64,000 nt of DNA from positions 124,001 to 188,000 of the forward strand of contig JAOPYE010000010.1 of assembly GCA_025964775.1 (NCBI GenBank). The letters run 5' to 3'. Every line of letters begins with the position of its first letter. Within the stretch, counting starts at the first letter, position 1. Below the pieces are notes generated by a model. It worked only from the letters and a program-made list of their open reading frames with translations. It was not told where the DNA came from and made no database searches. Shown here in pieces: positions 1 through 8,879 of this stretch. The translations under genes and the position numbers were made by a program. The stretch is from Marmoricola sp. (GTDB lineage Bacteria > Actinomycetota > Actinomycetes > Propionibacteriales > Nocardioidaceae).

Positions 1-611
1 GCGCCGGCATCGCGGGCTACACCGGCACCGACCCGGCGCTGCTGATCTCCGTGAACTACTTCGGCGCCATCGCGCTCGCCACCGGCCTGCACCCGCTGCT
101 CGCGAAGTCGGGGGCGGCCTCGGTGGTGCTGATCGCCTCGAACTCGGTGACGTGCCAGCCCGGTTGGACCAGTGACGGCGTCGTCGAGGCCTGTCTGGCC
201 GATGACGAGGAGACCGCGCGCACACTGGCGGCCGGACACGAGGCCGTGATGATGTACCCGGTCTCGAAGTTCGCCCTGGCCTCGTGGGCGCGCCGGGAAG
301 GGGTGCGGCCCGAGTGGGGCGGCGCCGGGATCCGGATCAACGCGATCGCACCGGGTCTGATCGCCACCCCGATGACCGACGCCCTGCGCAGGGACCCCGT
401 GTTCGGACCGTTCGCCGACGTGTACCCGAACGCGCTCGGCCGCCCCGGCGAGCCCGAGGAGGTCGCCGCACTGATCGCGTTCCTGCTCTCGACCGAAGCG
501 AGCCTGCTGGTCGGCACGATGATCCTCGTCGACGGCGGCACCGACGCGATCCTCAACACGGCACCCCCGCGCAGCACCGACCTGACGACCTTCCCGTTGG
601 AGATTCCATGA
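1..611 (+). CDS. SDR family NAD(P)-dependent oxidoreductase (5' end cut off)
   Basis: The reading frame is open from base 3, so the gene begins before the window; about 202 residues are visible. The fragment starts at the end of the NAG region, has the catalytic Ser in a strand reading LIASNS and the Tyr-x-x-x-Lys pair in YPVSK, then the usual PG..ATPM substrate loop and a C-terminal VDGG segment. This is a classical short-chain dehydrogenase, cytosolic, of unknown substrate. Its stop overlaps the next ATG by four bases (ATGA), so it is co-transcribed with the secreted protein downstream. The Rossmann glycine motif lies outside the window. Confidence 0.9.
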   Translation, partial: AGIAGYTGTDPALLISVNYFGAIALATGLHPLLAKSGAASVVLIASNSVTCQPGWTSDGVVEACLADDEETARTLAAGHEAVMMYPVSKFALASWARREGVRPEWGGAGIRINAIAPGLIATPMTDALRRDPVFGPFADVYPNALGRPGEPEEVAALIAFLLSTEASLLVGTMILVDGGTDAILNTAPPRSTDLTTFPLEIP

Positions 612-2122
612 ACCGCGTTCGCCTGATCGCCATCACCGTCATCGCCGCGCTGGCGGTCCTCGTGCCGGCGCAGATCGGTGCCGCCGACGGACTGCTGCCG
701 ATCCCGTCGCTGCCGACCGACTTCCTCACCGAGTCGTTCACCGGCACCGCGGCAACCGCGAACCCGTTGCCGCACGACCCGATCCCGCAGAACCCGTACC
801 TGTCGCCCAACGGCACGAACTCGATGCACAACGACGCCTACGGCTCGAACGCCTACGAGGTCAGCGGCCCGCTCGGGGTCCACCTCTCGGTGCGCTCCGC
901 GTCGTACGGCGTCTCGGAGTGCGCCACCATGGCCTTCGACTCGCGGGGCAACATCGTCGGTCTGTGCGGCGGCCTGCCGGGCTTCGCACTCCGGTTGATC
1001 GACCCCACCACCTTGCGCACCCTGGGCCCGGACCTCACGACGTCGAACCGTTCGCTCTACCCGCTGACGAATCCGTTCACCGACATCTGCGGGGGTACCT
1101 ACTTCTCGCTGAACAGCTCTCCGGGCCAGGACGACATCGCGTACGTCGTCACCTCGGCCCGCCAGGTGCTGAAGGTCCGCGTCGACCCGAACGGGTTCAC
1201 CACCCTGGGCACCTACGACGTCTCTGGCGTCGTTGCCTCCGACGACTGCCTCGTCGCCACCCTCCCGGACTGGTCGGGTCGAACCTTCTTCGTGACCCAG
1301 AACGGCGTGGTCGGCGCCATCGACCCGACCACCGGAGCAGTCAGGACCCTGCAGCTGCCTGCAGGCGAGGGGATCTACAACTCGATCTCCGGTGACCAGA
1401 CCGGCGCGATCTACCTGGTCACCGACCACAAGCTGTACGCCGTCGCCGCCGACGCAAGCGGAACGCCGGTGATCCGCTGGTCCGCGGCGTACGACCGCGG
1501 CAGCGTGCAGAAGCCCGGCCAGCTCTCCCAGGGTTCGGGCACGACGCCGACCCTGATCGGCCAGCACATCGTCGCGATCACCGACAACGCTGACCCGCGG
1601 ATGCACGTGCAGTTCTACCAGCGCGACGGAGCCGACGCCGGCAAGCTCCTGTGCCAGGCACCCGTCTTCGGCGATGGAGCCTCGGACACCGAGAACAGCC
1701 TCGCCTACGCGGGCGGCAGCGGAGGCAGTGCGTCGGTGATCGTCGAGAACAACTACGGCTACGCCGGCGTGCAGAGCACCGAACTCGGCGCGACGACGAC
1801 CGGCGGCGTCGCGAAGGTGACCCTGAACGCCGACCACACCTGCCAGGTCGACTGGACCAACCCGATCGTCTCGCCGACGACCGTGCCCAAGCTGTCGCTC
1901 GCCAACGGCCTGCTGTACCTCTACGCGAAGCCGAAGTCCTGGCTGCTCGACGACAGCTGGTACTTCTCAGCTGTGGACATCCGCACCGGTAAGACGAAGT
2001 GGATGCAGCGCACCGGGAACGGCATCCAGTGGAACAACCACTACGCGTCCATCTACCTCGGGCCCGATGGCGCCGCGTACATGCCCACCTTGGCCGGATT
2101 GATCCGCTTCAAGGACTCCTGA
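608..2122 (+). CDS. Secreted protein of unknown function, possible beta-propeller
   Basis: 504 residues starting at an ATG that overlaps the SDR stop. The N-terminus (MNRVRLIAI, a hydrophobic stretch rich in Ala/Val/Leu, then an Ala-Ala-Asp site near residue 27) is a signal peptide. The body is rich in Thr, Gly and Asp with repeated blade-like phrases (IDPTT, DQTGAIYLVTD, GPDGAAYMPT), which suggests a PQQ/SGL-like propeller, but I cannot assign a catalytic motif. Several Cys residues fit an exported, disulphide-containing protein. Translational coupling to an SDR suggests a shared pathway; the function is not recognised. Confidence 0.8.
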   Translation: MNRVRLIAITVIAALAVLVPAQIGAADGLLPIPSLPTDFLTESFTGTAATANPLPHDPIPQNPYLSPNGTNSMHNDAYGSNAYEVSGPLGVHLSVRSASYGVSECATMAFDSRGNIVGLCGGLPGFALRLIDPTTLRTLGPDLTTSNRSLYPLTNPFTDICGGTYFSLNSSPGQDDIAYVVTSARQVLKVRVDPNGFTTLGTYDVSGVVASDDCLVATLPDWSGRTFFVTQNGVVGAIDPTTGAVRTLQLPAGEGIYNSISGDQTGAIYLVTDHKLYAVAADASGTPVIRWSAAYDRGSVQKPGQLSQGSGTTPTLIGQHIVAITDNADPRMHVQFYQRDGADAGKLLCQAPVFGDGASDTENSLAYAGGSGGSASVIVENNYGYAGVQSTELGATTTGGVAKVTLNADHTCQVDWTNPIVSPTTVPKLSLANGLLYLYAKPKSWLLDDSWYFSAVDIRTGKTKWMQRTGNGIQWNNHYASIYLGPDGAAYMPTLAGLIRFKDS

Positions 2123-2283
2123 AAGCGGGCCAGATCACCAGTTTGGCCCCTGTTCTGCGCGTGACCTGCCCGTGTGCTCGGTCGTTGACCTTTCTGTGGG
2201 GTGACCTTCGGTCCCCCGCGTCATGCACCTGGTTCGGGGGAACAGGGCGCCTGGCGCGGGGGACGGTTGTCGTCCAGAGGCGT

Positions 2284-2334
2284 TTGCAACATCTCGGTGC
2301 GCCGAGGCGCCCTTTCACGACCGAGCGGTTGCAA
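2284..2334. repeat. Inverted repeat just after the DUF559-type gene
   Basis: Arms TTGCAACATCTCGGT (2284-2298) and ACCGAGCGGTTGCAA (2320-2334) pair over 15 bp with two mismatches and enclose a 21-nt loop. It sits four bases beyond the stop of the minus-strand gene at 2338, where a terminator would be, but has no T-run. The left arm shares an exact 14-mer with the repeat at 3236. Confidence 0.75.
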
Positions 2335-2337
2335 TAG

Positions 2338-3222
2338 CTAGCGCCCCAGGGTCCAGGAGCGAGCCCGCGGACTCTCCTGAGCACGCGAGACAGCCGATTT
2401 CATGCGATCCACGACCAGTGGCACGTTCGCAAGGTCGCCTCCGACGATCGTGAACATCTCGAGGCCGGCTCGCCTGAAGAGGTCCTCGCGTCGTACGTCG
2501 GACCGGTGACGCGCTTGTCCGCGGTGGAACGCGCCGTCGTACTCGCCGACGACGCCGAGCTCGGTGGACAACAGGTCGGGGCGACCGATCCAGGTACCGG
2601 AGGAGTCACCGACCGCCGGATTGCAGAGCGGCCGCGGATAGCCGGCGTCGAACATCCAGATCAGTCGCATCCTGGTCTCTTGCGGCGATCGGGAGCCGAC
2701 GTCCGACAACGTCAACGCAGCCCGTGCGAGCGCACGCCCGGACCATCCGGCCCGATCAGTGAGCAGCGCATCGATGTCGCCCCCAGTCAGGATGCCGGCA
2801 GCTAGCGCCATGTCGATGACCACCACGGCAGACCGCAGGTTCCCGGCCTGCCGCAGCGCGTCGAACGTTGCGCGAGCGGGAGTAGTGCACACGATGCCGT
2901 ACCGCTCGATGACCTCGCCGGGTGGCAATCGCTCCCGTCGCACCGTGAATCCGGCACCACGCCGCATGTCGCGACCCGGGGGAAGGAGGAGCGGCACGTC
3001 GAGGGCCGTGTGACCATCGTGGGCGAAGCCGTCGAAGAACCCTGCCCCGGCGAGTCGGAGCGCAGCCCATCCGGTCACGGCTCCCCCAGCGGGAATCCGC
3101 ATCGATTGCTCGAGGATCCGTTGCTCAACGGTCTGCTCGACCTCGCTCGCGACGTACAGCCTGGGCGACGTACGCCGCCAACGGGGCCCTCGGGCCTGCC
3201 CTTCGGTGGGACCTGAAACCAC
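2338..3222 (-). CDS. DUF559 / AbiEi-antitoxin-like orphan protein
   Basis: 294 residues. The N-terminal half carries the 'R-R-T-x-x-x-LYV' and 'TGWAALRLAG' phrases seen in proteins annotated as AbiEi-type antitoxin-domain proteins. The C-terminal part (about residues 215-280) matches the DUF559 very-short-patch-repair-like nuclease fold, with GEYDGAFHR and a following RREDLFRRAG helix. Such proteins occur as many solitary copies in actinobacteria; whether they are toxins, antitoxins or nucleases is unsettled. No partner toxin gene is adjacent. The gene is bracketed by two related inverted repeats (2284-2334 and 3236-3285), as if it were a cassette placed behind the bkd operon. Confidence 0.75.
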   Translation of the reverse strand: MVSGPTEGQARGPRWRRTSPRLYVASEVEQTVEQRILEQSMRIPAGGAVTGWAALRLAGAGFFDGFAHDGHTALDVPLLLPPGRDMRRGAGFTVRRERLPPGEVIERYGIVCTTPARATFDALRQAGNLRSAVVVIDMALAAGILTGGDIDALLTDRAGWSGRALARAALTLSDVGSRSPQETRMRLIWMFDAGYPRPLCNPAVGDSSGTWIGRPDLLSTELGVVGEYDGAFHRGQARHRSDVRREDLFRRAGLEMFTIVGGDLANVPLVVDRMKSAVSRAQESPRARSWTLGR

Positions 3223-3235
3223 CGGTGCACAAGCG

Positions 3236-3285
3236 TTGCAACATCTCGGCTGTGAACGGCGCCGATCGGCAACCGAGACGTTGCA
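3236..3285. repeat. Inverted repeat between bkdC and the DUF559-type gene
   Basis: Left arm TGCAACATCTCGG (3237-3249) pairs with CCGAGACGTTGCA (3273-3285) with one mismatch around a 23-nt loop. TTGCAACATCTCGG at 3236-3249 is an exact direct repeat of 2284-2297. It lies eight bases past the bkdC stop and 13 bases before the DUF559 gene start, so it could act as terminator, regulatory hairpin or cassette boundary. Confidence 0.75.
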
Positions 3286-3292
3286 CGCAGGC

Positions 3293-4735
3293 TCAGAAGA
3301 GCAACGCTGCTGCCGGGTCCTCCATCATCGAGGCGACATCGGCCAGGAACCGCGAACCGCTCTCGCCGTCGACGTGCCGGTGGTCGAAGGACAGCGTGAG
3401 GGTGCAGACGTCGCGGATCTCCAGCGACTCGTTGCCGGCGCCGTCGGTGACCACCCACGGCAGGCGCTTGGTCGCCCCGAAGCAGAGGATCGCTGATTCG
3501 CCCGGGTTGATGATCGGGGTACCACCGTCGACCCCGAACACGCCGACGTTGGTGATCGTGAACGTCCCGCCGCTCATCTCCGCCGGCTGGGTCCTGCCCT
3601 CCCGAGCGACAGCGGTCAGGTCGCCGAGGGCGCCTGCAAGCTCGAGCAACGAGAGCGAATCGGCGTCCTTGATGTTCGGGACGACGAGGCCGCGCGGGGT
3701 CGCCGCGGCGATACCCAGGTTGACGGCTCCCTTGAAGACGACCTCCTGGTTGGCTTCGTCCCACCACGAGTTGATCACGGGCGTACGTCGGATCGCGCGC
3801 ATGCACGCAGCCGCCAGGATCAGCAGGGGCGAGACCTTCACCCCGGCGAACTCGCGACGCGACTTCAACCTCGCCACGAACTCGGTGCTGCGGGTGACGT
3901 CGACGGTGATCCACTCGGTGACGTGCGGTGCCGTGAACGCCGAGGCCACCATCGCGGCGCCCATCATCTTGCGAACGCCCTTGATCGGCTCGCGACGGTC
4001 GGCGCGACTGCCGGACGGTGTCGACACAGGCGCCAGGGCGCCTTCATCAACCGCCGAGACGCTCCCGGCCGCTGCCTCGACGTCAGCACGCGTGACGACG
4101 CCTCCGGGACCGGTCGCAGCGCAGCTGGCCAGGTCGACCCCGAGATCCTTGGCCAGCTTGCGCACGGGAGGCTTCGCCAGGGTCACCGCCGAACCGATCG
4201 GGGTGTCGGCAAGATCGACGACCGAGGAGGAAGGCTCGGGAGCCTCCGCCACCACGGCCTCGACTAGCTGCATCACCCGGTCGTGCTGCTGCGGCGCACC
4301 GAGGTTGTAGACGTCGTGGACGTCGGCCTTCGCGGCGTGCACGCCAGCGGCTTCGGGAAGCGTCTTGCGGGCCCGTCGTACCGGGGCTCGTTCGGCCTTG
4401 TTGCGCCCGACCAGGCTCTCGCCCTCCCCGCCGCCCGACGCAGCCGGGTTGGACAGGTCGATCTCGCCCGGCGACTCCGGCGACGCAGCCGGGGCCGCGA
4501 CCCCGTCGCCGATCCGGATGATCGGCGTCCCCACCGCCACGGTCTCGCCCTCGGAGACCAGCAGTGCCTCGACGGAGCCGGCGTACGGCGACGGCAGCTC
4601 GACCAGTGACTTGGCGGTCTCGATCTCCACGACGATGTCGTTGATCTTGACCTCGTCACCGACCTTGACCCGCCAGGTCACGATCTCGGCCTCGATCAGG
4701 CCCTCACCGACATCGGGCAAAAGGTATTCACTCAT
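3293..4735 (-). CDS. bkdC: 2-oxoacid dehydrogenase E2 (dihydrolipoamide acyltransferase)
   Basis: 480 residues. A single N-terminal lipoyl domain has its lipoylated Lys in ETAKSLVE (about residue 42), followed by a flexible Ala/Pro/Glu linker, a peripheral subunit-binding domain (VRKLAKDLGVDL...GPGG, about 190-225) and the acyltransferase domain ending with the catalytic DHRHVDG. It transfers the acyl group from E1 to CoA in the branched-chain 2-oxoacid (or pyruvate) dehydrogenase complex. The ATG shares its A with the bkdB stop (TGATG), so translation is coupled. Family length and order match mycobacterial BkdABC. No E3 gene is present here. Branched-chain versus pyruvate specificity is inferred. 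Confidence 0.92.
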   Translation of the reverse strand: MSEYLLPDVGEGLIEAEIVTWRVKVGDEVKINDIVVEIETAKSLVELPSPYAGSVEALLVSEGETVAVGTPIIRIGDGVAAPAASPESPGEIDLSNPAASGGGEGESLVGRNKAERAPVRRARKTLPEAAGVHAAKADVHDVYNLGAPQQHDRVMQLVEAVVAEAPEPSSSVVDLADTPIGSAVTLAKPPVRKLAKDLGVDLASCAATGPGGVVTRADVEAAAGSVSAVDEGALAPVSTPSGSRADRREPIKGVRKMMGAAMVASAFTAPHVTEWITVDVTRSTEFVARLKSRREFAGVKVSPLLILAAACMRAIRRTPVINSWWDEANQEVVFKGAVNLGIAAATPRGLVVPNIKDADSLSLLELAGALGDLTAVAREGRTQPAEMSGGTFTITNVGVFGVDGGTPIINPGESAILCFGATKRLPWVVTDGAGNESLEIRDVCTLTLSFDHRHVDGESGSRFLADVASMMEDPAAALLF

Positions 4736-5712
4736 CAGAACTCCAGGCTCCGGTCGACGGCATCCAGCACACGGTCGAGGTCGGGGAGGTACTCCTCCTC
4801 GAGCCGGGACGGCGGGTAGGGGGTGTCGAAGCCACCGACGCGGAGCACCGGTGCCTGCAGCGAGTAGAAGCACCGCTCCGTGATCCGGGCCGCGATCTCC
4901 GAGCCCATCCCGAGGTTGGTGTGCGCCTCGTGGACGACGATCGCCCTACCCGTGCGCCGGACCGAGTCGTAGACCGGCTCCAGGTCGAGCGGCGAGAGCG
5001 TGCGCAGGTCGACGACCTCGACCGAGCGACCCTCACCTGCCGCCGCCTCGGCCACCTTGAGGCAGGTCTTCACCGTCGGTCCGTACGCCAGCAGCGTGAG
5101 GTCGGCGCCGGGCCGCGCGATCCGCGAGGAGAACAGCGGCACCGGCACGGCGGTCTCGTCGATGTCGGCCTTGTCGGCGTGGTACTGCCGCTTCGGCTCG
5201 AGGAACACGATCGGGTCGTCCGAGGCGATGGCCTGCTGGATCATCCAGTAGCCGTCGATCGGGTTCGAGCAGGTCACCACCTTCAGGCCCGGGGTGTGCG
5301 CGAACTGCGCCTCCGGTGACTCCGAGTGGTGCTCGACGGCGCCGATGCCACCGCCGTACGGGATCCGGATGACCATCGGCATCTTGACCGCACCGTGCGT
5401 GCGGAAGTGCAGCTTGGCGACCTGGCTGACGATCTGGTCGTACGCCGGGTACACGAAGCCGTCGAACTGGATCTCGCAGACCGGCCGGTAGCCGCGCATC
5501 GCCATGCCGACCGCGGTGCCGATGATGCCGGACTCGGCGAGCGGCGAGTCGATGACCCGGTCTTCACCGAAGTCCTTCTGGAGACCGTCGGTGATCCGGA
5601 AGACTCCGCCGAGCTTGCCGACGTCCTCACCCATGAGCAGGACCTTGGGGTCGTCCTCCATCGCCTTGCGCAGGCCCGCGTTCAGAGCCTTGGCCAACGT
5701 CATCTTGGTCAT
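4735..5712 (-). CDS. bkdB: 2-oxoacid dehydrogenase E1 beta subunit
   Basis: 325 residues beginning MTKMTLAKALNAGL. The transketolase-like pyrimidine-binding domain is marked by GEDVGKLGGVFRITDGL and SPLAESGIIGTAVGMAMRGYRPV, and the C-terminal transketolase domain by VEVVDLRTLSPLD. With E1 alpha it forms the thiamine-diphosphate-dependent decarboxylase of the complex. The stop overlaps the E2 start by one base and its own ATG overlaps the E1-alpha stop the same way (TGATG), giving a tight three-gene operon. Length is normal for the family and no key segment is missing. Confidence 0.93.
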   Translation of the reverse strand: MTKMTLAKALNAGLRKAMEDDPKVLLMGEDVGKLGGVFRITDGLQKDFGEDRVIDSPLAESGIIGTAVGMAMRGYRPVCEIQFDGFVYPAYDQIVSQVAKLHFRTHGAVKMPMVIRIPYGGGIGAVEHHSESPEAQFAHTPGLKVVTCSNPIDGYWMIQQAIASDDPIVFLEPKRQYHADKADIDETAVPVPLFSSRIARPGADLTLLAYGPTVKTCLKVAEAAAGEGRSVEVVDLRTLSPLDLEPVYDSVRRTGRAIVVHEAHTNLGMGSEIAARITERCFYSLQAPVLRVGGFDTPYPPSRLEEEYLPDLDRVLDAVDRSLEF

Positions 5713-6842
5713 CAGTGGGCTCCTTCGAACGAAGCGAGGTAGGCAGCGAAGGTGTCCCGCTGCTCTGCCAGCTCGGGCGTCTGGTCGACGTAGACCTGGT
5801 CGAAGATCGCCAGCGGGTGCTGCTCCGGCATCGACTTGCAGCCCTCGCGCAGCCGGACACCGAGCTCGTCGGCCTCGAGCTCGACGGAGTCGAAGAAGGC
5901 GTGGTCGGCCAGTCCGTTGCGGGTCAGGTAGACCTTCACCCGGCTGATGGGGTCCTTGAGCTTCCAGTACTCGAGCTCTTCGCTCATCCGGTAGCGGGTC
6001 GGGTCGTCGGTGGTCGTGTGGGCGCCCATCCGGTACGTGTAGGCCTCGACGAGCATCGGACCGTTGCCGTCGCGGGTGTACTGCAGCGCCGCCTGGGTCA
6101 CCGCGTGCACGGCGAGGACGTCGTTGCCGTCGACCCGTACGCCGGGGAAGCCGAAGCCGCGCGCCCGCTGGTAGAGGGGGATGCGTGACTGCCTCTCGAT
6201 CGGCTCCGAGATCGCCCACTGGTTGTTCTGGCAGAAGAACACCACGGGCGCGTTGTACGACGCTGCGAAGATGAACGCCTCGTTGACGTCGCCCTGGGAC
6301 GAGGCACCGTCGCCGAAGAACGCCACCACGCTGGTGTCCCGATCAGGATCGCCGGTGCCGACGAGCCCGTCGCGCTGGACGCCCATCGCGTAGCCTGTCG
6401 CGTGCAGCGTCTGCGCGCCGATGACGATCGTGTAGTTGCCGAAGTTGTGCTCGTTCGGGTCCCAGGCTCCCTGGTCGACACCCCGGAAGAGGCTGAGGAT
6501 CCGGAGCGGGTCGAGGCCGCGGCAGTACGCGACGCCGTGCTCACGGTAGGTCGGGAAGACGAAGTCCTGCGGCAGCAGCGCCCGGCCGCAACCGATCTGG
6601 GCCGCCTCCTGGCCGAGCAGCTGGGTCCAGATCCCGAGCTCGCCGTGCCGCTGCAGCGCCGTCGACTCGGTGTCGATGCGGCGGGTCAGCACCATGTCCC
6701 GGTAGAACCCGCGAACCACCTCGGCCTCGTCCCGACCGCCGGCGTCGAACGCGTAGTCGGGGTGCTCGACACGCTGTCCTTCGGGGGTCAGCAACTGGAT
6801 GAACTCGGGACCGCCCTGGGCAGTCGGGCCTAGCAGGCTCAT
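5712..6842 (-). CDS. bkdA: 2-oxoacid dehydrogenase E1 alpha subunit
   Basis: 376 residues. The thiamine-diphosphate motif is present as GDGASSQGDVNEA...NN (about residues 195-225), with the upstream substrate-binding region LLGQEAAQIGCGRAL and PTYREHG. The chosen ATG (MSLLGP) has AGGAG about eight bases upstream; the frame stays open further upstream but without family-like sequence. First gene of bkdABC; roughly 200 gene-free bases upstream hold the promoter, which I could not pin down. It decarboxylates the 2-oxoacid and passes the acyl group to E2. Confidence 0.93.
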   Translation of the reverse strand: MSLLGPTAQGGPEFIQLLTPEGQRVEHPDYAFDAGGRDEAEVVRGFYRDMVLTRRIDTESTALQRHGELGIWTQLLGQEAAQIGCGRALLPQDFVFPTYREHGVAYCRGLDPLRILSLFRGVDQGAWDPNEHNFGNYTIVIGAQTLHATGYAMGVQRDGLVGTGDPDRDTSVVAFFGDGASSQGDVNEAFIFAASYNAPVVFFCQNNQWAISEPIERQSRIPLYQRARGFGFPGVRVDGNDVLAVHAVTQAALQYTRDGNGPMLVEAYTYRMGAHTTTDDPTRYRMSEELEYWKLKDPISRVKVYLTRNGLADHAFFDSVELEADELGVRLREGCKSMPEQHPLAIFDQVYVDQTPELAEQRDTFAAYLASFEGAH

Positions 6843-7043
6843 GCGTGTGTCTCCTGTGGGTCTGCGCGAAGCGGGGTTTCCGCTCACGCATCTACAACTC
6901 ATGGCCCCCGTACAGCGCACCAGGGTGGGGTGCGATCTGTGGCGTGGGCCACATGACGTGTCCAAGGTACCCAGAGGGCGACCAGCGGCGCCAACCAACT
7001 CGTCAGTAACGTTGCGCGATAACCGCTCGCCACACCCGGGGCC

Positions 7044-7991
7044 GTGCGACAGGGTGGCGAGGTGCCCACCAGACCTGCTGGCCTCATCGCCTTCGCCCTG
7101 ACGATCGTCTACCTGGTCTGGGGCTCGACGTACCTGGGCATCCGGGTGGTCGTCAAGGAGGTGCCGCCCCTGCTCGGGATGGGTTCACGCTTCCTGGTGG
7201 CGGCGATCCTGCTCGGGCTGCTGCTGGGCCTGCGCAGCGGCTTCGCCAGGCTCCGCGTGACCCGCCGCGAGCTGCTCGGGTGCACGATCGTCGGGATGTT
7301 GCTGCCCGTCCTCGGCAACGGCCTGGTGTCGGTCGGCGAGGATCGTGGCGCGCCGTCCGGGGTCACCGCGCTGCTGATCGCGATCGCGCCGCTGATGATC
7401 ACCGTGTTCCGCTTCGCGTCCGGTGACCGACCGCCCGCACGCAGCGTCATCGGTATCGCACTCGGCCTCGTCGGTCTGGTCTACCTCGTGGTGGCGGGGC
7501 ACCGCGGTACCTCGGGCCACGTGCCGTTGGGGCCGGCGCTGATCGTGCTGTTCGCCAGTACCTGCTGGGCGTTCGGCTCCTGGGTCCAGCCGCGGTTGAC
7601 CCTGCCCGCCGATGCCTTCGTGATGACCGTCCACGAGATGTGGACCGGCGGCGTGGTGATGCTGGTCGCCGGGACGATCAGCGGTGAACGACTGCACCCG
7701 ACGGCGTACTCGCCGCACGTCTGGGTCGCGTGGGGCTACCTCGTCGTGTTCGGCTCGATGGTCGCGTTCTCGGCGTACGTCTGGCTTCTCGGGAACGCCC
7801 CGATCTCCCTGGTCGCGACCTACGCGTACGTCAATCCGGTGGTGGCCGTGATCCTGGGAGCCCTGATCCTGAACGAACCCGTCACCGCGGCCATCCTGGT
7901 CGGCGGAGCGGTGATCGTGGTCGGGGTCGCGATCGTGATCTCCGCCGAACGCGTCCGGACTCCCGCGGCGCTCGCGCCGGACCCTGACTGA
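7044..7991 (+). CDS. EamA/DMT-family transporter, YedA-like
   Basis: About 315 residues, almost entirely hydrophobic, with ten predicted membrane segments arranged as two EamA halves. The first helix region WGSTYLGIRVVVKEVPP is typical of YedA/RhaT-type drug-metabolite exporters. It would export a small molecule across the cytoplasmic membrane; the substrate is unknown. Two GTG codons are possible starts (7044 and 7062); the second is preceded by a purine-rich stretch. It is transcribed away from bkdA, so both promoters lie in the shared 200-bp gap. A stem-loop covers its stop codon. Confidence 0.88.
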   Translation: MRQGGEVPTRPAGLIAFALTIVYLVWGSTYLGIRVVVKEVPPLLGMGSRFLVAAILLGLLLGLRSGFARLRVTRRELLGCTIVGMLLPVLGNGLVSVGEDRGAPSGVTALLIAIAPLMITVFRFASGDRPPARSVIGIALGLVGLVYLVVAGHRGTSGHVPLGPALIVLFASTCWAFGSWVQPRLTLPADAFVMTVHEMWTGGVVMLVAGTISGERLHPTAYSPHVWVAWGYLVVFGSMVAFSAYVWLLGNAPISLVATYAYVNPVVAVILGALILNEPVTAAILVGGAVIVVGVAIVISAERVRTPAALAPDPD

Positions 7992-8001
7992 CTGGTCAGG
8001 G
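7982..8001 (+). terminator. Stem-loop at the end of the EamA gene
   Basis: CCCTGAC (7982-7988) pairs with GTCAGGG (7995-8001) around a six-base loop that contains the gene's own TGA. There is no T-run, as is common for actinobacterial terminators. Confidence 0.5.
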
Positions 8002-8132
8002 CGGCATGGCCCGAATGTGCATCGGGGATGTCCGAATAGTCAGATTTTGCACCGCTCTGTTCCACGAGTGCCCTCGGGCACCTACTGTGGATCGGGCCAT
8101 TGCGTTGGGGGACGCGGTGGCAGGAGGGGTTC

Positions 8133-8861
8133 ATGACCGCGCAGACGATCGGCGCCTTGTCGCTGGCACATGCGATCCACTACGCCGTCCTGGCCGTGGG
8201 GCTCGTGGGTCTGGTCGCGCTCCTCGCGCCCCGATTCATGCCCGTACGACGACCCGCGGACGAACACGAGCTCCGGGTCCTCGCGCTTGCCGGTCAGATC
8301 TCCGCAGGGACCCTCGGCCAGTCGGGTGGATCGCTGGCGACGCCCGACCCGGTGGAGCCGGCGCGAGCCGACGTCGTCACCGGCACCCTGCTCCCGCTCG
8401 CCGTCATCAGCTGCGCCGCGGCAGCCGCCGTGCACGCCGCGGTCGGGCCCGAGCACTTCCGCGAGCGCCTCGTCTTCGGCCTGTTCTTCGCCGCCGCCTC
8501 GATCGCCCAGCTCGGCTGGTCGTGGGTCATGGTGCTCAGGCCGAGCCGTCGCCTGGTGGCGATCGCCGCCCTCGGCAACGCCGGCGTACTGACGCTCTGG
8601 CTGGTCACCCGCACCGTCGGCCTGCCCTTCGGGCTGCTCCCCACTCCCGAACCTCTCGGCACCTGGGACGCTGCCGGCACCGTGTGGGAACTCGTCGTCG
8701 TCGCAGCGTGCGTCCAGATGCTCCAACGGCTTCCCCGGACCGCACCCAGCGGGACGCTGCACCTGGCTCGATGGGTCGACTGGCACCGCGGAGTGCGCGC
8801 GTGGACCGTGGTCTCGGTCCTGCTGCTTGCCGTGCTGTCACTGAGCGGCACCGGCTCATGA
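8133..8861 (+). CDS. Multi-pass membrane protein of unknown function
   Basis: 242 residues from an ATG with AGGAGGGG just upstream. About six hydrophobic segments span most of the length (for example HAIHYAVLAVGLVGLVALLA and FGLFFAAASIAQLGWSWVMVL), with no recognised catalytic motif. It ends 18 bases before a second membrane protein that is itself translationally coupled to a receiver-kinase protein, so all three probably form one sensory operon. A role as membrane input or accessory is inferred only from position. Confidence 0.8.
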   Translation: MTAQTIGALSLAHAIHYAVLAVGLVGLVALLAPRFMPVRRPADEHELRVLALAGQISAGTLGQSGGSLATPDPVEPARADVVTGTLLPLAVISCAAAAAVHAAVGPEHFRERLVFGLFFAAASIAQLGWSWVMVLRPSRRLVAIAALGNAGVLTLWLVTRTVGLPFGLLPTPEPLGTWDAAGTVWELVVVAACVQMLQRLPRTAPSGTLHLARWVDWHRGVRAWTVVSVLLLAVLSLSGTGS

Positions 8862-8879
8862 GCACCGCGGGGGCCTGAG

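Noticed and set aside
56-1837. 593-codon minus-strand frame opposite the SDR and secreted protein
   Set aside because: No recognisable domain and biased composition; the plus strand has coupled genes with a signal peptide and SDR motifs.
2338-3222. Complete type IV toxin-antitoxin (AbiEi/AbiEii) pair
   Set aside because: No AbiEii-type nucleotidyltransferase gene lies next to it; the neighbours are bkdC and a secreted protein.
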